This document shows, piece by piece, positions 1-9,774 of a DNA stretch of 25,364 nt. The position numbers were made by a program, and so were the translations under genes. Within the stretch, counting starts at the first letter, position 1. Each line of letters opens with the position of its first letter. Location of the stretch: the NCBI GenBank assembly GCA_905250885.1, contig CAJNOQ010002253.1, forward strand, positions 1 to 25,364, given 5' to 3'. The notes below the pieces were generated by a model. It saw nothing but the letters and a program-made list of their open reading frames with translations, was not told the DNA's origin and searched no databases. Source of the stretch: Didymodactylos carnosus (Eukaryota; Rotifera; Eurotatoria; Philodinida; Philodinidae).

Positions 1-24
1 CTGATTGGGATATAGATTTTCTTG

Positions 25-138
25 ATATCCCAATCGGGATATCGAATTATATCCTGATCGGGATATAATTTCAAACTATATCCCGTTCGGGATATAAAAA
101 AAATTTTGCTGCAAAAAATGATATCCCGATCGGGATAT
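25..138. repeat. Cluster of four 18-bp palindromes
   Basis: Four 18-bp units follow the consensus ATATCCCGATCGGGATAT at 25-42, 49-66, 78-95 and 121-138. A half unit (GATTGGGATAT) lies at 3-13. The unit at 121-138 is a perfect palindrome; the others differ from it by one or two bases in the centre or third/fourth base. Spacing is irregular (24, 29 and 43 bp between starts), so this is not a simple tandem satellite. It could be the inner end of a longer array cut by the window edge, a protein-binding cluster, or the end of a mobile element. No flanking gene suggests a role. Confidence 0.8.
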
Positions 139-1620
139 GTCTCCACACTGTCAGATGCATGGGATCGAAATATCCTTCACATAGAAAAACGAAGAAAACA
201 TTAATTGTAAAGAAAATAGTTGCTGGAAAAAACATTATGATTCTAAATTTCGATCAGATTTCATACTGTCGTTGCGTGCTGCAATAGAAAAAGTAGACAG
301 TAGACTGATTTTTTAGATTAAATTTTTATTTGTGCTAAATGGCATCGAAAAAAGGTGCCACATATTTGAAAGAAAACGTTTGAATATTCAGAATTGGAGA
401 AATAAAGAAAAATTCAAAAGAAAAATATCTCGTAAATATCATCTGAAAGTGGCGGCAGGATACAGACAGCGAATTAAACAACAAGTACAGACACAAAGTT
501 CAAGAACGATAGCCAGAAGACAAGCAATTATGTCAATAAATTACATCATCAAATAGAAAATGAAAAAAAGCTAAATTAGCATATGTACGAAAAAGAAATT
601 AGAACATAGAGAATAAAAAGGCAAAAACATCGTATTACTCATTTGGTAAATATATTTTCAAAACCATCAAGCATTTCGTACTCTCGATCAACAAAAAATA
701 GCTAGAAAAAGTTAAGCTAATGAAGCTCCTAGATTTTGCATTTGTGAAATTAGTGTAAGGGTCTCCGAAATATTTTTAGAGAGCTAGTTCAGACTGTCGC
801 TCTTCTAGCTTCGAAATTTGTTCAAAATCAAACTATAGATGAATGTTTACAGTATTATTAGAACATTTAGAAAATTTTGACAAAAACTGTTCGTGAGTTT
901 TCTAGAAACCCATAGATTTCTAAAGATCCTGATTAAAGGGCTCAAATATTTCCTTGATTTAGTCATTATAAAGAGCATAGTTCAAAACCTCTAACTTACT
1001 ATTTTAAGCACGATCTTTCTTCCTTTAAAAATTACTGCGGTGGAAGTTCCACGACAGCGTATACTAGAAAAGTGTTTTCCGATTCTGAAACAAAGTAGTG
1101 GTAGTTTGCTACCCTGTGTTTGTGATGTTCCTAGGCACACACTATTGATATATGATAAGAAAAAGCCTAAGTCTTTACCTTTTGTCTGCATCAAATTTTT
1201 TCCCAAAAACGGTATTACTTTTATCAGAATTAATTATTCTACTTTAAGATAAAACAAACCCGATCTCAAAATGTTTGATTTTGGCCGAGTAATAAGTGTT
1301 TTCCTAACTGCACGAAAACTGCAGTTGGAAAATGTTGATCTTCGGGGAAATCGATAAAAGAAAATTCTTTTCCAACAACCGACTATGTTAACGAAGATTT
1401 AGTTTTTTATTTTGCAAAATATACAGTACTAAAATTTGAAAAATTGTTTTTTTAGTTCCTAAGTAATCGAGATCCAAGCCTCGCAGTAGTTCATCTATAT
1501 TCTATTATCTTTGCAGTATATAACACAACGATTCATATGCTTTTGTAGAGACTTTTGCAGCGAATATTTTAAAGAAACAAAAACGCTTCTGGAATAAAAT
1601 CCTGTCTAAGCATGAAAAAA
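139..1620. other. No supported gene
   Basis: AT-rich sequence with frequent stops on both strands. Open frames here are short, have no splice-site support and resemble no family I know. A 15-bp imperfect inverted repeat flanks 1300-1332 (GTTTTCCTAACTGCA and its near complement). Nothing else was recognised. Confidence 0.5.
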
Positions 1621-1734
1621 TAATCTAGTAGCGCCCGCTACAACTAGCTATAAAAAAATGTAAAAATGTTGAAGCGGGTTATCGGACGCTGGACCTAGCT
1701 ACACTAGCTTCGATACTCATTGCAGTTAGCTGCA

Positions 1735-2400
1735 TAAATGCACACTATTAGGACTGTAAAAGTTCCAGGTGCGTTGATTTAACGCTAACTGAAAATACAG
1801 TTATCGTTAAAACAACGGCAACTGTATTTTCAGTTATCGGTGAAATAACGGTAACTGTCAGTTAGTTAACTTTGTGGTAGCTGTTTTTTAAGTATGACAG
1901 AAATATTCACGCAGCGGCTTAAAATGGCTTCCAAAATCGCTAGTTTTCCACTAAAAGTGTTGAAACTTTTATAAATAACAAGGTTTAATTGGCACACACG
2001 TACCACTCAACTAAACTAATCGAAATTATATATTTTGTAACTGCGGTTTTTAAGGCCTCTAGCCTGGGAAATCTTTTTGTTTCCATCAACGAAATTAGAC
2101 TACTGAACCAAGTCATTATGAAGTATCAACAGTTTTAGTGGAAAACAAACGATTTTGGAAGCCATTTAAGCCGCTGCGTGGATATTTTTGCCATACTTAA
2201 AAAATAGTTATTACAAAGTTAACTGACTGATAGTTACCGTTATTTCAACAGTAACTGGAAACGCAGTTAGTGTTAAAACAACGGTAACTGAAAAGATAGC
2301 TATCGTTGTTTTAACGGTAACTGTATTTTCAGTTAGTGTGGTCGATAACGGCCGAAGAAGTAACGGGGACCTTTACAGTCCTACACACTATGGCATATGT
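1735..2400. mobile_element. Foldback (inverted-repeat) element, non-coding
   Basis: A left arm at about 1735-1962 is the near reverse complement of a right arm at about 2127-2400, with a loop of about 165 bp between. The best matched stretch holds the shared string CACGCAGCGGCTTAAA (right arm lacks one A) beside GGCTTCCAAAATCG. Both arms also carry many short copies of AACGGTAACTG and its complement, so the arms are internally palindromic. Similarity may reach further left (TAGTAGCGCCCGCTA near 1627 against the complement of 2404-2428) with an insertion. I found no transposase frame and no certain target-site duplication, so this looks like a non-autonomous foldback or MITE. Confidence 0.75.
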
Positions 2401-2429
2401 GCTATAGCGGCCGCTTAAGCTACTAACGA

Positions 2430-3560
2430 ATTGGGTAACACGATTTTGACTAGTTTCTGCACAGTGGGGAACAACGTGGACATTAGGCAAAAAAATAAAA
2501 ATGCGTTTTTGCAAGATTCAAATAGCAGATCATATACTTCGGCAAATGCTCTATCTTCTTGTAATCGGAAGTGTTTTTCTAAGTGTCACAGTTAGTGAAG
2601 TAACGCATTTCCAAAATTTAGTTCGAAAATCTTTGCGCTATAAATAACGACCTTGGCGTGCACAAAGCAGAAGACATTGAGTATAAATCGGACATATTCT
2701 GAAACTAGAACTTTCAGATTATCGATTAATAAAAAAATGCTTTTTTCTTAACTTTTCCTTTGTGGAAAAATCATTTTTCTTTTCCCTTTAAGTGTTTTCC
2801 AAAGAGCGGTCCTCAGTAAAGTGAGTTTTCGAAATTTTCCGAAAGTCCAAACTCGATGAAATTTTCACAGAAGGCTGATCTATATATAGTACATCGATAC
2901 TGTTAGCGCGGACAATACTGGACGAAGTTGTAAAGTTTTGAAAAATACCTCGGTTTTCCACTTAGTTTCCGTTTTTCTTACTGCAGAAACATTTTTATTG
3001 AAAAATAAGGTAAAATTCGGAATCAGCGCAAAAAACGGCATCGAATGTTGTGTCTTTCAGTACCATTAGAGTTGAAAATTTGTACCTGTTATGGTACTGA
3101 TCGCGGCGCTCTAAAAACGCTCTAAAAAACTAACGTTTCAGAGCGTTTTTCGTGCACTAGGGCCACAACGACGTTAAAATACGGAAAAAAGTATGTTAAC
3201 AATACTCGCAAAAATACCGCTGAAACGAATTGGTTTCTGGAAAACCTAGGTTTGTGCGAGTAGTCGATTTTTCAGTTTTTCGAGTTTGAGACGTATAATC
3301 GATAGCGGGGACATTTCCCTACAATCCTGAGCTATTAGAAAATGTTTCTGACTTTGCATTCGAAAGCCCATCCTCAGATGCTGAAAGCATGAAAGTAGCA
3401 TTTTTACCGGTTTTCAGGTTTTGAAGTTTTTCATCAAAGTCAAACCACCAAACAGAGTTTATATTCGGGATCAGCGTGCAAAATTGCGTCGAAAGATAGA
3501 TCTTTGAGCTGCATTTCAGAACTTTCATTTTTTGATTACATACGTACTCTGATCTCAGGG
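2430..3560. other. Non-coding spacer with dispersed short repeat
   Basis: No gene was recognised. Two related segments share a core of the form TTCGGRATCAGCG followed by A-rich bases and a GCRTCGAA string, at 3016-3050 and 3464-3493. Two more cores lie at 16245-16257 and 25264-25276 in the opposite orientation. A perfect 11-bp inverted repeat (AAAAACGCTCT at 3113-3123 and its complement at 3140-3150) could form a hairpin with a 16-nt loop. Confidence 0.5.
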
Positions 3561-4831
3561 GCGCCTACTGAAAAAAATAATCAAAATTCATGCAGGATCC
3601 CTCGGGTTGTCGGTATTCAAATATGTGGGGATGTTTCTTACCTTTACGCAGGATTTTTATACCACCGATCCTGACGGAACCCAGCATAGTTTATGTAGGA
3701 TTTACATTGAAAAAATCTTGCGTAAAGGTAAGAAACATCGCAAGACTCTTTGACTTATTCAATCCACAAGTTTTTTCCTATGAGATCTGGCAAGATTTTG
3801 TTCACTGAAAGAAAAAGGCTTTGTTCTCCATGTCTATCCTGCGGTATCCAGGAATCTTTTCTCACCAATGTCTGTCCTGGGTGACTGTGGAGGAACTTGT
3901 CTGTATCTTTGATTTTTGGAAAGTTAAATACTTTTTTCTAAAAAGTTGCAAAAGCTTTTCTCGTGTCCGATAACCTTCTAGAAAATGTATACCTTAATAT
4001 TTTAATTCTAACACGTGTTTTCATGTGTACCAAATCAAACTATTAATAGATAGCTGAAAATATCTTTCTTATGTCAGGAATATTCTATTTTCTTGCATCG
4101 ATATGTACTTAAAGTCATTAGAATGATCTCACTATTGCGACAAAAAGATGTATGGCAAAGCAGAGATATCAAACTATTCTAATTTCCTCAGCTTTGAATA
4201 CTCTGTTGAAGGGTACATACTTAAAAACTTCGGTAAAAACATTGATAAATTATGGTTAAAAGTATTAAGGTGCACATTTTCTGGAAGTATATTCGACCCG
4301 AGAAAAGCTTTTGCAACTTTATAAGAAAAAAGTACTTAACTTTTAAAAAATAAAAAATATAGAGTTCCACCACAGTCACCCTGGAGAGACATTGGTAAGA
4401 AAAGATTGCAGGATGCTGCAGCATAGACATGGGGGACAAAATCCGCAAGCTATTACTTTTTATCATCACGCGAAAATCCTGCGGACGTTGCAGGGTTTGC
4501 GTAGTCAGATATCTTGTGTATTACAATTGATGACAGGTAGGAAAACATTTCGCAGGGTATGCAAAGTGAAGAACCTGCCAGATATATCCGATATACGCAA
4601 ATAAAAGCTCCTACATGGTGCGCCTAGAGAAGAATTCTCCAGAATCCTGCAGGAAAGAAACTTGAAAAGTGAGCGTGTTCAAGCATCCTGCTCAATTATA
4701 CTCACCAACTTGCAGGAAAATTTTCGGCGAGGTAACATGTAAAAACCTGCAGTATATATCCAACATTCACAGGATTTTTTCAGATTCCTACGTTAACACA
4801 CCGGAATTCGTAAATTTTTTTTCAGTGGGCG
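3561..4831. mobile_element. 1.27-kb element with nested inverted repeats
   Basis: The ends form an approximate terminal inverted repeat: GCGCCTACTGAAAAAAA at the left and, read inward from the right, CCGCCCACTGAAAAAAA. Inside lie two nested foldbacks. The first has 29-bp arms at 3630-3658 and 3711-3739 with one mismatch. The second has long arms at about 3815-4010 and 4250-4440, sharing strings such as TTGCAAAAGCTTTTCTCG. Short CCTGCAGG/CCTGCGG-like motifs recur throughout. No coding frame was recognised. The CACTG/CAGTG ends recall CACTA-type termini, but I could not fix a target-site duplication, so the class is open. It may be a composite of two elements. Confidence 0.6.
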
Positions 4832-5020
4832 GAACGATATTGCAGTGATTAAATCACGTTCAGTGCGTTTTTATTGAAGTGATTCTTACAACACTGTATT
4901 TAACCGTATATCAGCTGAGTTGGGCAAGAATACATAAAAATTTTACATGTTTACCAAAATGGTTAATTATATCTTCGAAATGACACAAGGGCTACTTCCT
5001 AAATGCACCCGAACTTTAAG

Positions 5021-5126
5021 CCAATCCAATTAGTATAAAATTGGGCGCAACTTGGAGCGAGCAAATTTATATTATCCTGCGGTTCCACATCGCGGCCACT
5101 TTTTAATCAGTCAGTTATCAACAATG
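5021..5126 (+). promoter_or_regulatory. Promoter-like CCAAT/TATA block, no gene seen downstream
   Basis: A CCAAT box (5021-5025) is followed by TATAAAA (5034-5040), a second TATA-like run at about 5068-5076, and an initiator-like string AATCAGTCAGTTATCAA (5105-5121) just before an ATG at 5124. The ATG is directly followed by GTAATT, which could be a splice donor, with TTTTTAG at 5163-5169 as a possible acceptor, but no open frame follows. The same 17-base initiator-like string, with one change, occurs at 15206-15222. It could be the stranded promoter of a lost or displaced gene, or chance. Confidence 0.35.
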
Positions 5127-5662
5127 GTAATTTAAAATATATATATATATAAATTAATCGCTTTTTAGAAAAAGTAGAAGTAGAAACATATATAACAAGG
5201 ATTGATGACTATATATTTATGTATTATATATGTGCTGCTATGAAAAACAAAATGAATTTGAAAGTACAGACGTATATTAACGAGCCGTTCTGATTTACAC
5301 GTTTTAAGTGATATAAGTAGTTATTATAGAAAAGTGCTATTTCACCTCTTTGAGTTTTTGAGCAAGTAAAGCTTGTATGCATTGTTTAAATAAAGTGTGA
5401 CCTTACTCTCCATGCTTCTATATTTATGTTATCAATAAGACAGAACTCCTGATTAAATTTTGCAACGACTAACCATGTTATTAAATATCCTTAAGCAGTA
5501 ATCATTAGGGTATGTTTTACTGATTATTAATCAAAATTAATCATTTTGCTCAGAGAGTTGCTTCTTATTCTGATGTTATAAAAGACGCCGGATATAGTAG
5601 TGACGAAAATTAGATTCTTTATTGATATAGCTGGTTTTCATAGCTGCACATGTATAATACAT

Positions 5663-6607
5663 AAATAACGGGTGGCGCAGAATAAATTAGACTGTCAGTA
5701 TTTTTGAAATTCCTTCTCTTCCTCAAAGTCGATCGGGATCATTCTTATATCAAAAGATTCGCCTTTCAATTCTCTACGAAATGGTATATAACTGGTCAGG
5801 CTAGGTCCTAAGAAGGTGCGTTCAATGAACATAAGGTTGTGTACTTCGAAAAAGTGAAGAATGTAATCATTTTTTGATAAGTTTTTCCAGCCTGAAATTC
5901 ATCTCTAATCATGAGTGCAAACCAAATTCCAAGTTGATTTCTACGTATTATGATGCCCTCCATTCGATGGAAACTAAATTTGTTTCCACTTTTCTCCTCT
6001 CTCTATTTAAATGGAATAATTAGTTACCTGCCGACATAAAATCACCGAAGTATCAGTTACAATAACCCAATTCTTTCTCAGCAAAACAAATATGAACGGT
6101 TTGGATATGTATTCAGTGGCGAAAATCCTTCTTTTCAAAATAGCACATTCGGCAGCTTTACTGATTTGTTCTTGCTCGAGATATTGGCGATTGATGAATG
6201 ATCTTAATACGTGATTCGAGAAAAGCTAAAGAAAACAGTGATAGCGCTTTTACTAAAACAATTATTCAAAACAACAGAACGACACGCAAACTTGGTCTTT
6301 GTGAGCTAACAGACCAGAAATCCGAGGGCTACAAAACTGCGTATTCGGCTTTGATACAATTCCATAGCTAGATTTATTACTAGAGAAATAAGTTTCTTGA
6401 CATTTACATTTTCTGCTTTTTCGGAGTACACAACCTTATGTTCACTGAACGCACCTTCTTAGGACCTAGCCTGACCAGTTATATACCATTTCGTAGAGAA
6501 TTGAAAGGCGAATCTTTTGATATAAGAATGATCTCGATCGACTTTGAGGAAGAGAAGGAATTTCAAAAACACTGACAGTCTAATTTATTCTGCGCTACCC
6601 ATTATTT
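5663..6607. repeat. 201-bp inverted duplication carrying coding sequence
   Basis: Arms at 5663-5863 and 6407-6607 are reverse complements with about ten mismatches by eye, nearly all transitions. The left arm, on the minus strand, encodes the last about 55 residues and stop of the unrecognised gene. The right arm, on the plus strand, encodes the same tail with E to G, I to T, P to S and Y to H changes and its own TGA at 6573-6575. The arms end 32 bp beyond the stops. The 543-bp interior holds segments C and D of the minus-strand gene. Two readings are possible: terminal inverted repeats of a 945-bp mobile unit whose gene runs out through one end, or a head-to-head inverted duplication of a gene's 3' end. 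Confidence 0.85.
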
Positions 6608-7148
6608 TCTCTTTTCGACAATGACAAAAACGAATATTGATAGTGGCAGACAAAACATCAAAATTTCCCAAATATAATTGTTTCGCTTTCACACTGTCCT
6701 GTGATACACATACATGGATCAAGCTGAAGATTTTACATTGTATACGACTTTTTCACGCTATCAAGTTGCCATTTTTAGAAAAGGACAAAAACTCTACATC
6801 GATATAGAAAAAAGCAATAAATTTGTCAGAAATTATTGGTTCAGATCAGTGATGCATTTCAGATGAATACCGCCGCCTCCACCGGAGTTTCAGATTTCAT
6901 AGTGTTTCATCTGGTTTGAAAATGAGTTTACTTGTTTGTTCTAACAATTCTCGCCAAAATCCTACTTACTGATGAACTTTGTGAAAAACATAGATAAAAA
7001 ATACAAATATACATCCAGCGAAAAATTTTTGAACACTATCCTGCCATGTTTTTGAACACAATTCTCCGCCCTTTTCTTTTGTTATGTACTGAGTATTCAA
7101 TTCCACGTGTTTATCAGAAACACTTATATGACTCTTCTCCAACTCTCT
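5695..7148 (-). CDS. Unrecognised multi-exon gene, possibly decayed
   Basis: I do not recognise the family. A chain of exon-like open segments reads on the minus strand. Segment A is 7148-6970; it includes a hydrophobic stretch (FFAGCIFVFFIYVF) and ends at CA|GTAAGT. Segment B is 6723-6599, entered by TCTTCAG and joining A in phase, with RFCHCRKEK near its end. Segment C lies at about 6434-6292 and contains RKCKCQETYFSS. Segment D is 6225-6028, 66 codons, with acceptor TTTCTTTAG and donor CAG|GTAACT, joining C in phase 0. The last segment is 5891-5695, ending FEEEKEFQKY and TGA. The D-to-last junction does not resolve: the middle frame (HRMEGIIIRRNQLGIWFAL, about 5970-5910) needs a 25-nt intron or single-base shifts. 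Codons here use more C/G in third position than the cyclin gene beside it. The start is unknown. It may be a pseudogene, a mobile-element gene, or a lineage-specific gene. Confidence 0.5.
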
Positions 7149-7192
7149 TTAGATTAAAACAGAATATTTGAAAATATCAGCAATTGCGTGAC

Positions 7193-7198
7193 TTTATT
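7193..7198 (-). terminator. Possible polyadenylation signal for cyclin D
   Basis: AATAAA on the minus strand, about 350 bp beyond the cyclin D stop. It lies upstream of segment A of the unrecognised gene, so it could separate the two transcripts. The hexamer is common by chance in AT-rich DNA. Confidence 0.25.
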
Positions 7199-7545
7199 TT
7201 TTTCTTCCTCATTGATTAGCCACCAGTGGAAAAGCCTTCGTTTTCCACACTATTTTGCAGAAGTATTTATCTGAAGTTCTCAGCTAACAGGGTGAATGAT
7301 TCGTAGAGCGATATTGTTATATTTTAATGAAAAAATAGAATATCTGCAAAAACCGGAAAAATTATCGTTACAACAGTTATACGTGATTATATAAAATAAC
7401 TAACAAAATAGAACGACTCTTCATAATGATAAAACATAGACAGAATAAAATATATGATTATGCAACAGGAGAAAAGAACGTGAAAGCATTTGTGTTTTTC
7501 TCTTCTAACGCGTATAATAATGCGGTATTTGTCACAGCAATTAAA

Positions 7546-9526
7546 TTATCTGACAATACAAAATGATGTACGTTTTGGTGTTTTCGGACTGTTCTGATTA
7601 TTTTCAATCGATACTAAACAACGTCTGGATGATGGTGATTTATCACCATGGGTCTCTACAGTTGGTGTTGGAGGAATATGTAAGTCTTGTAGACGAATTT
7701 GTACAATTTGTTCAACAATCATTTGACTATTATCGATGTCATTCTAAAAGAGAAAGAATTCTCCGCATTCATGACTAGCTTTGGAAAGTACGAGATCATC
7801 TCAATCGTCTATATTTAATCATTAAAAGTGTACTCACTTTCGTTGATTTAATTATTCTTGAAAGTAAATGATCGTCATGAATGAGGTCTAATTGTGAATA
7901 TAAACCATGTACAGCCGATGTGATACAACCACATGCAATTAAACTTGGTAATATCATCGAACATTCGTATTCTACATAGAACATGTCAATTATTGAGATT
8001 AGTGAACTTTCGGGCGTTGACTGTCTGTCTACTCACCACATGTACATAAACATAGCAGAATCTCAACATGTTGTTTCAGTTTCATTCGTTGCATTTCCGT
8101 AAATGGTAATTTTTCTAGTATCGGATCGACATAGTCATGTGGAATAATTGATGCCAAATCCCAACCAAGTTTGTCACATATTGTTTGTTCAGCATCCTGA
8201 ATAAATATATCCATAGTCAATACTAAAACTGCATCTCAGTTCTCTGGTCTAAATTTGACAGAGGCAAAATACTCCGCCGTGTGGCAACTTATGCCAATGA
8301 AGTGTCCTGACAGTATCAGTGTCGTAGCCCGATATCTTCCCTATAGCTGACAAGCTTCTGACGTGGTCATCCATATGGTCACTCGTCATCAATTGCAGCT
8401 CCATTTTCCATCAGGACTATTCCACTACTTATCACAATCCCGTACGTATGCCATCCATCAGATGACTCGACACGAGTAACTTGCTCATGCTTATTACACG
8501 ATTTGAGGATGCTGAGGTTCCATCAAAATACCTTTGATGTAAGTGTGAAAGAACACACCCACTAAGTCATGCTCTCCCGTCCAGTAAATTCACTTACAAA
8601 TATTTCATCATCGGTATAATCATTTAATATTAAACTAATTTTATGATTTTGTTTCGAACTGATTAGAGTATATCGAATTTTCTTTGCTATTTGATAACAT
8701 GACAGAGCAATTAACTCAATAGATTTAATTACACTTGACTCATTGTGAGTTAAAGATGAACAGTAACGATCAAATAAGTTCATTGTTAATGGAAACACAT
8801 CATTTGATATTGAATCTTGTTCACAGATCTAAAAACGAAATATGCTAACTCTTAATACCGATAGTATTAGCAACAATCCATGGTTAATCAAGGTTATCGA
8901 TGTTACGTTAATATTAACCTTTCATCAAACGTCAGTAGAGTCTTTTAATGATTACTTTCACTTCAATTTAATTAACGAAAACTGTAGGTTGAAAATCAGT
9001 TGAATGTTAAACTTGGTTCGTCCCATGTGAGAACTTTCTTTGTTCCCGCTACATTAAAATTTCAAATTGAGGTAGGATCTAACAGTTTCTCTTTCAATAT
9101 CGATTCATGACCGAACAGTAGATGACAAATATGTACCATTTCTTATGGAAACTGAAAAATCTCGAAATTTCAGACGTACAATGTCGCTGACTACTACAAC
9201 TTATCGTTTAATGTATCACGTAGTCATAACCGATTAGAGTAGAGATTTTCTCTACAGTTGTTTGAATTTGAGAAAAGTGAATAAATGCTTTTCTCTTACT
9301 ATAAATTATTTAACATTTATTTCTCATTTTTAGTCCAAAAATCGAAACGTACCCCGTGTATTGAGTTGGCAATTATTTTTCGAATATTTGATTTGCTGTA
9401 ATTTATTACGGACAATGATCGTTTCGTCGATCTCGATTTTGAAGAAGGTAATGGTAAATAATATTTCTCCAAGTTTAACATATTATTAAGTATACCATGG
9501 TCGCTATTAATATTCTTGTTCATCAT
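7546..9526 (-). CDS. CCND: D-type cyclin (cyclin D), 5 exons, 298 aa
   Basis: Regulatory subunit of CDK4/6-type kinases; D cyclins drive G1 progression by promoting Rb phosphorylation. My model joins exons 9526-9353, 8828-8598, 8196-8037, 7971-7838 and 7743-7546 (introns 524, 401, 65 and 94 bp). Seen: a cyclin-box start with SNIRKIIANS (47-56), FPLTMNLFDRY (70-80), the AKKI lysine (108), YTD (129-131), an acidic residue at 138, DKLGWDLASIIPHDY (143-157), then the C-terminal fold PSLIACGCITSAVHGL and LLSRIIK. The tail has PPTPTV (T259, T261), like the TPT phosphodegron of vertebrate D cyclins. Three junctions align to human cyclin D1 without gaps. The exon 2/3 junction leaves helix 5 about five residues short; donor 8594 with acceptor 8222 gives ten more residues, so that junction is uncertain. 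No LxCxE Rb-binding motif is seen; the frame stays open upstream of the ATG to 9580, so a missing 5' exon is possible. Confidence 0.9.
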
Positions 9527-9623
9527 GAATCGATGAGTTTCGTGATAAATGAATAGTAAGACTGTTTGTTCATGAACGCATTAAAATAGATTACTCTCCT
9601 TTTTTAATTCTCTTCTTCTCTAG

Positions 9624-9774
9624 ATTTTTTCACAACAAATCAAACTGTTTCAACCAGCTGATACGACAAAAGAGAAACAACAAGATAAGAAGCCGGAATT
9701 GACGTTTTAATTAGAGGATGTCGATGACACACGAACGAAAGAAGAAAAAAAGAAGAAAAGAAAAGAAAAGAAGT
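9624..9774 (+). pseudogene. Coding-like fragment with one in-frame stop
   Basis: After a strong acceptor-like run (TTCTTCTCTAG ending at 9623) the plus strand reads 28 residues (KLFQPADTTKEKQQDKKPEL within it) to TAA at 9708-9710. The same frame then continues as LEDVDDTRTKEEKKKKRKE to TGA at about 9774. The lysine/glutamate-rich continuation is purine-rich low-complexity DNA and could be chance. No family was recognised. It may be the last exon of a lost gene. Confidence 0.25.

Noticed and set aside
7563-7778. Plus-strand frame of 71 codons
   Set aside because: It is antisense to cyclin D exon 5, which aligns with the family and ends properly.
8830-9352. Plus-strand frames inside cyclin D intron 1 (for example LGSSHVRTFFVPATLKFQIE)
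   Set aside because: They look coding-like and have possible GT/AG ends, but each is under 55 codons, shows no family, and lies antisense in an intron. Chance is the simpler view.
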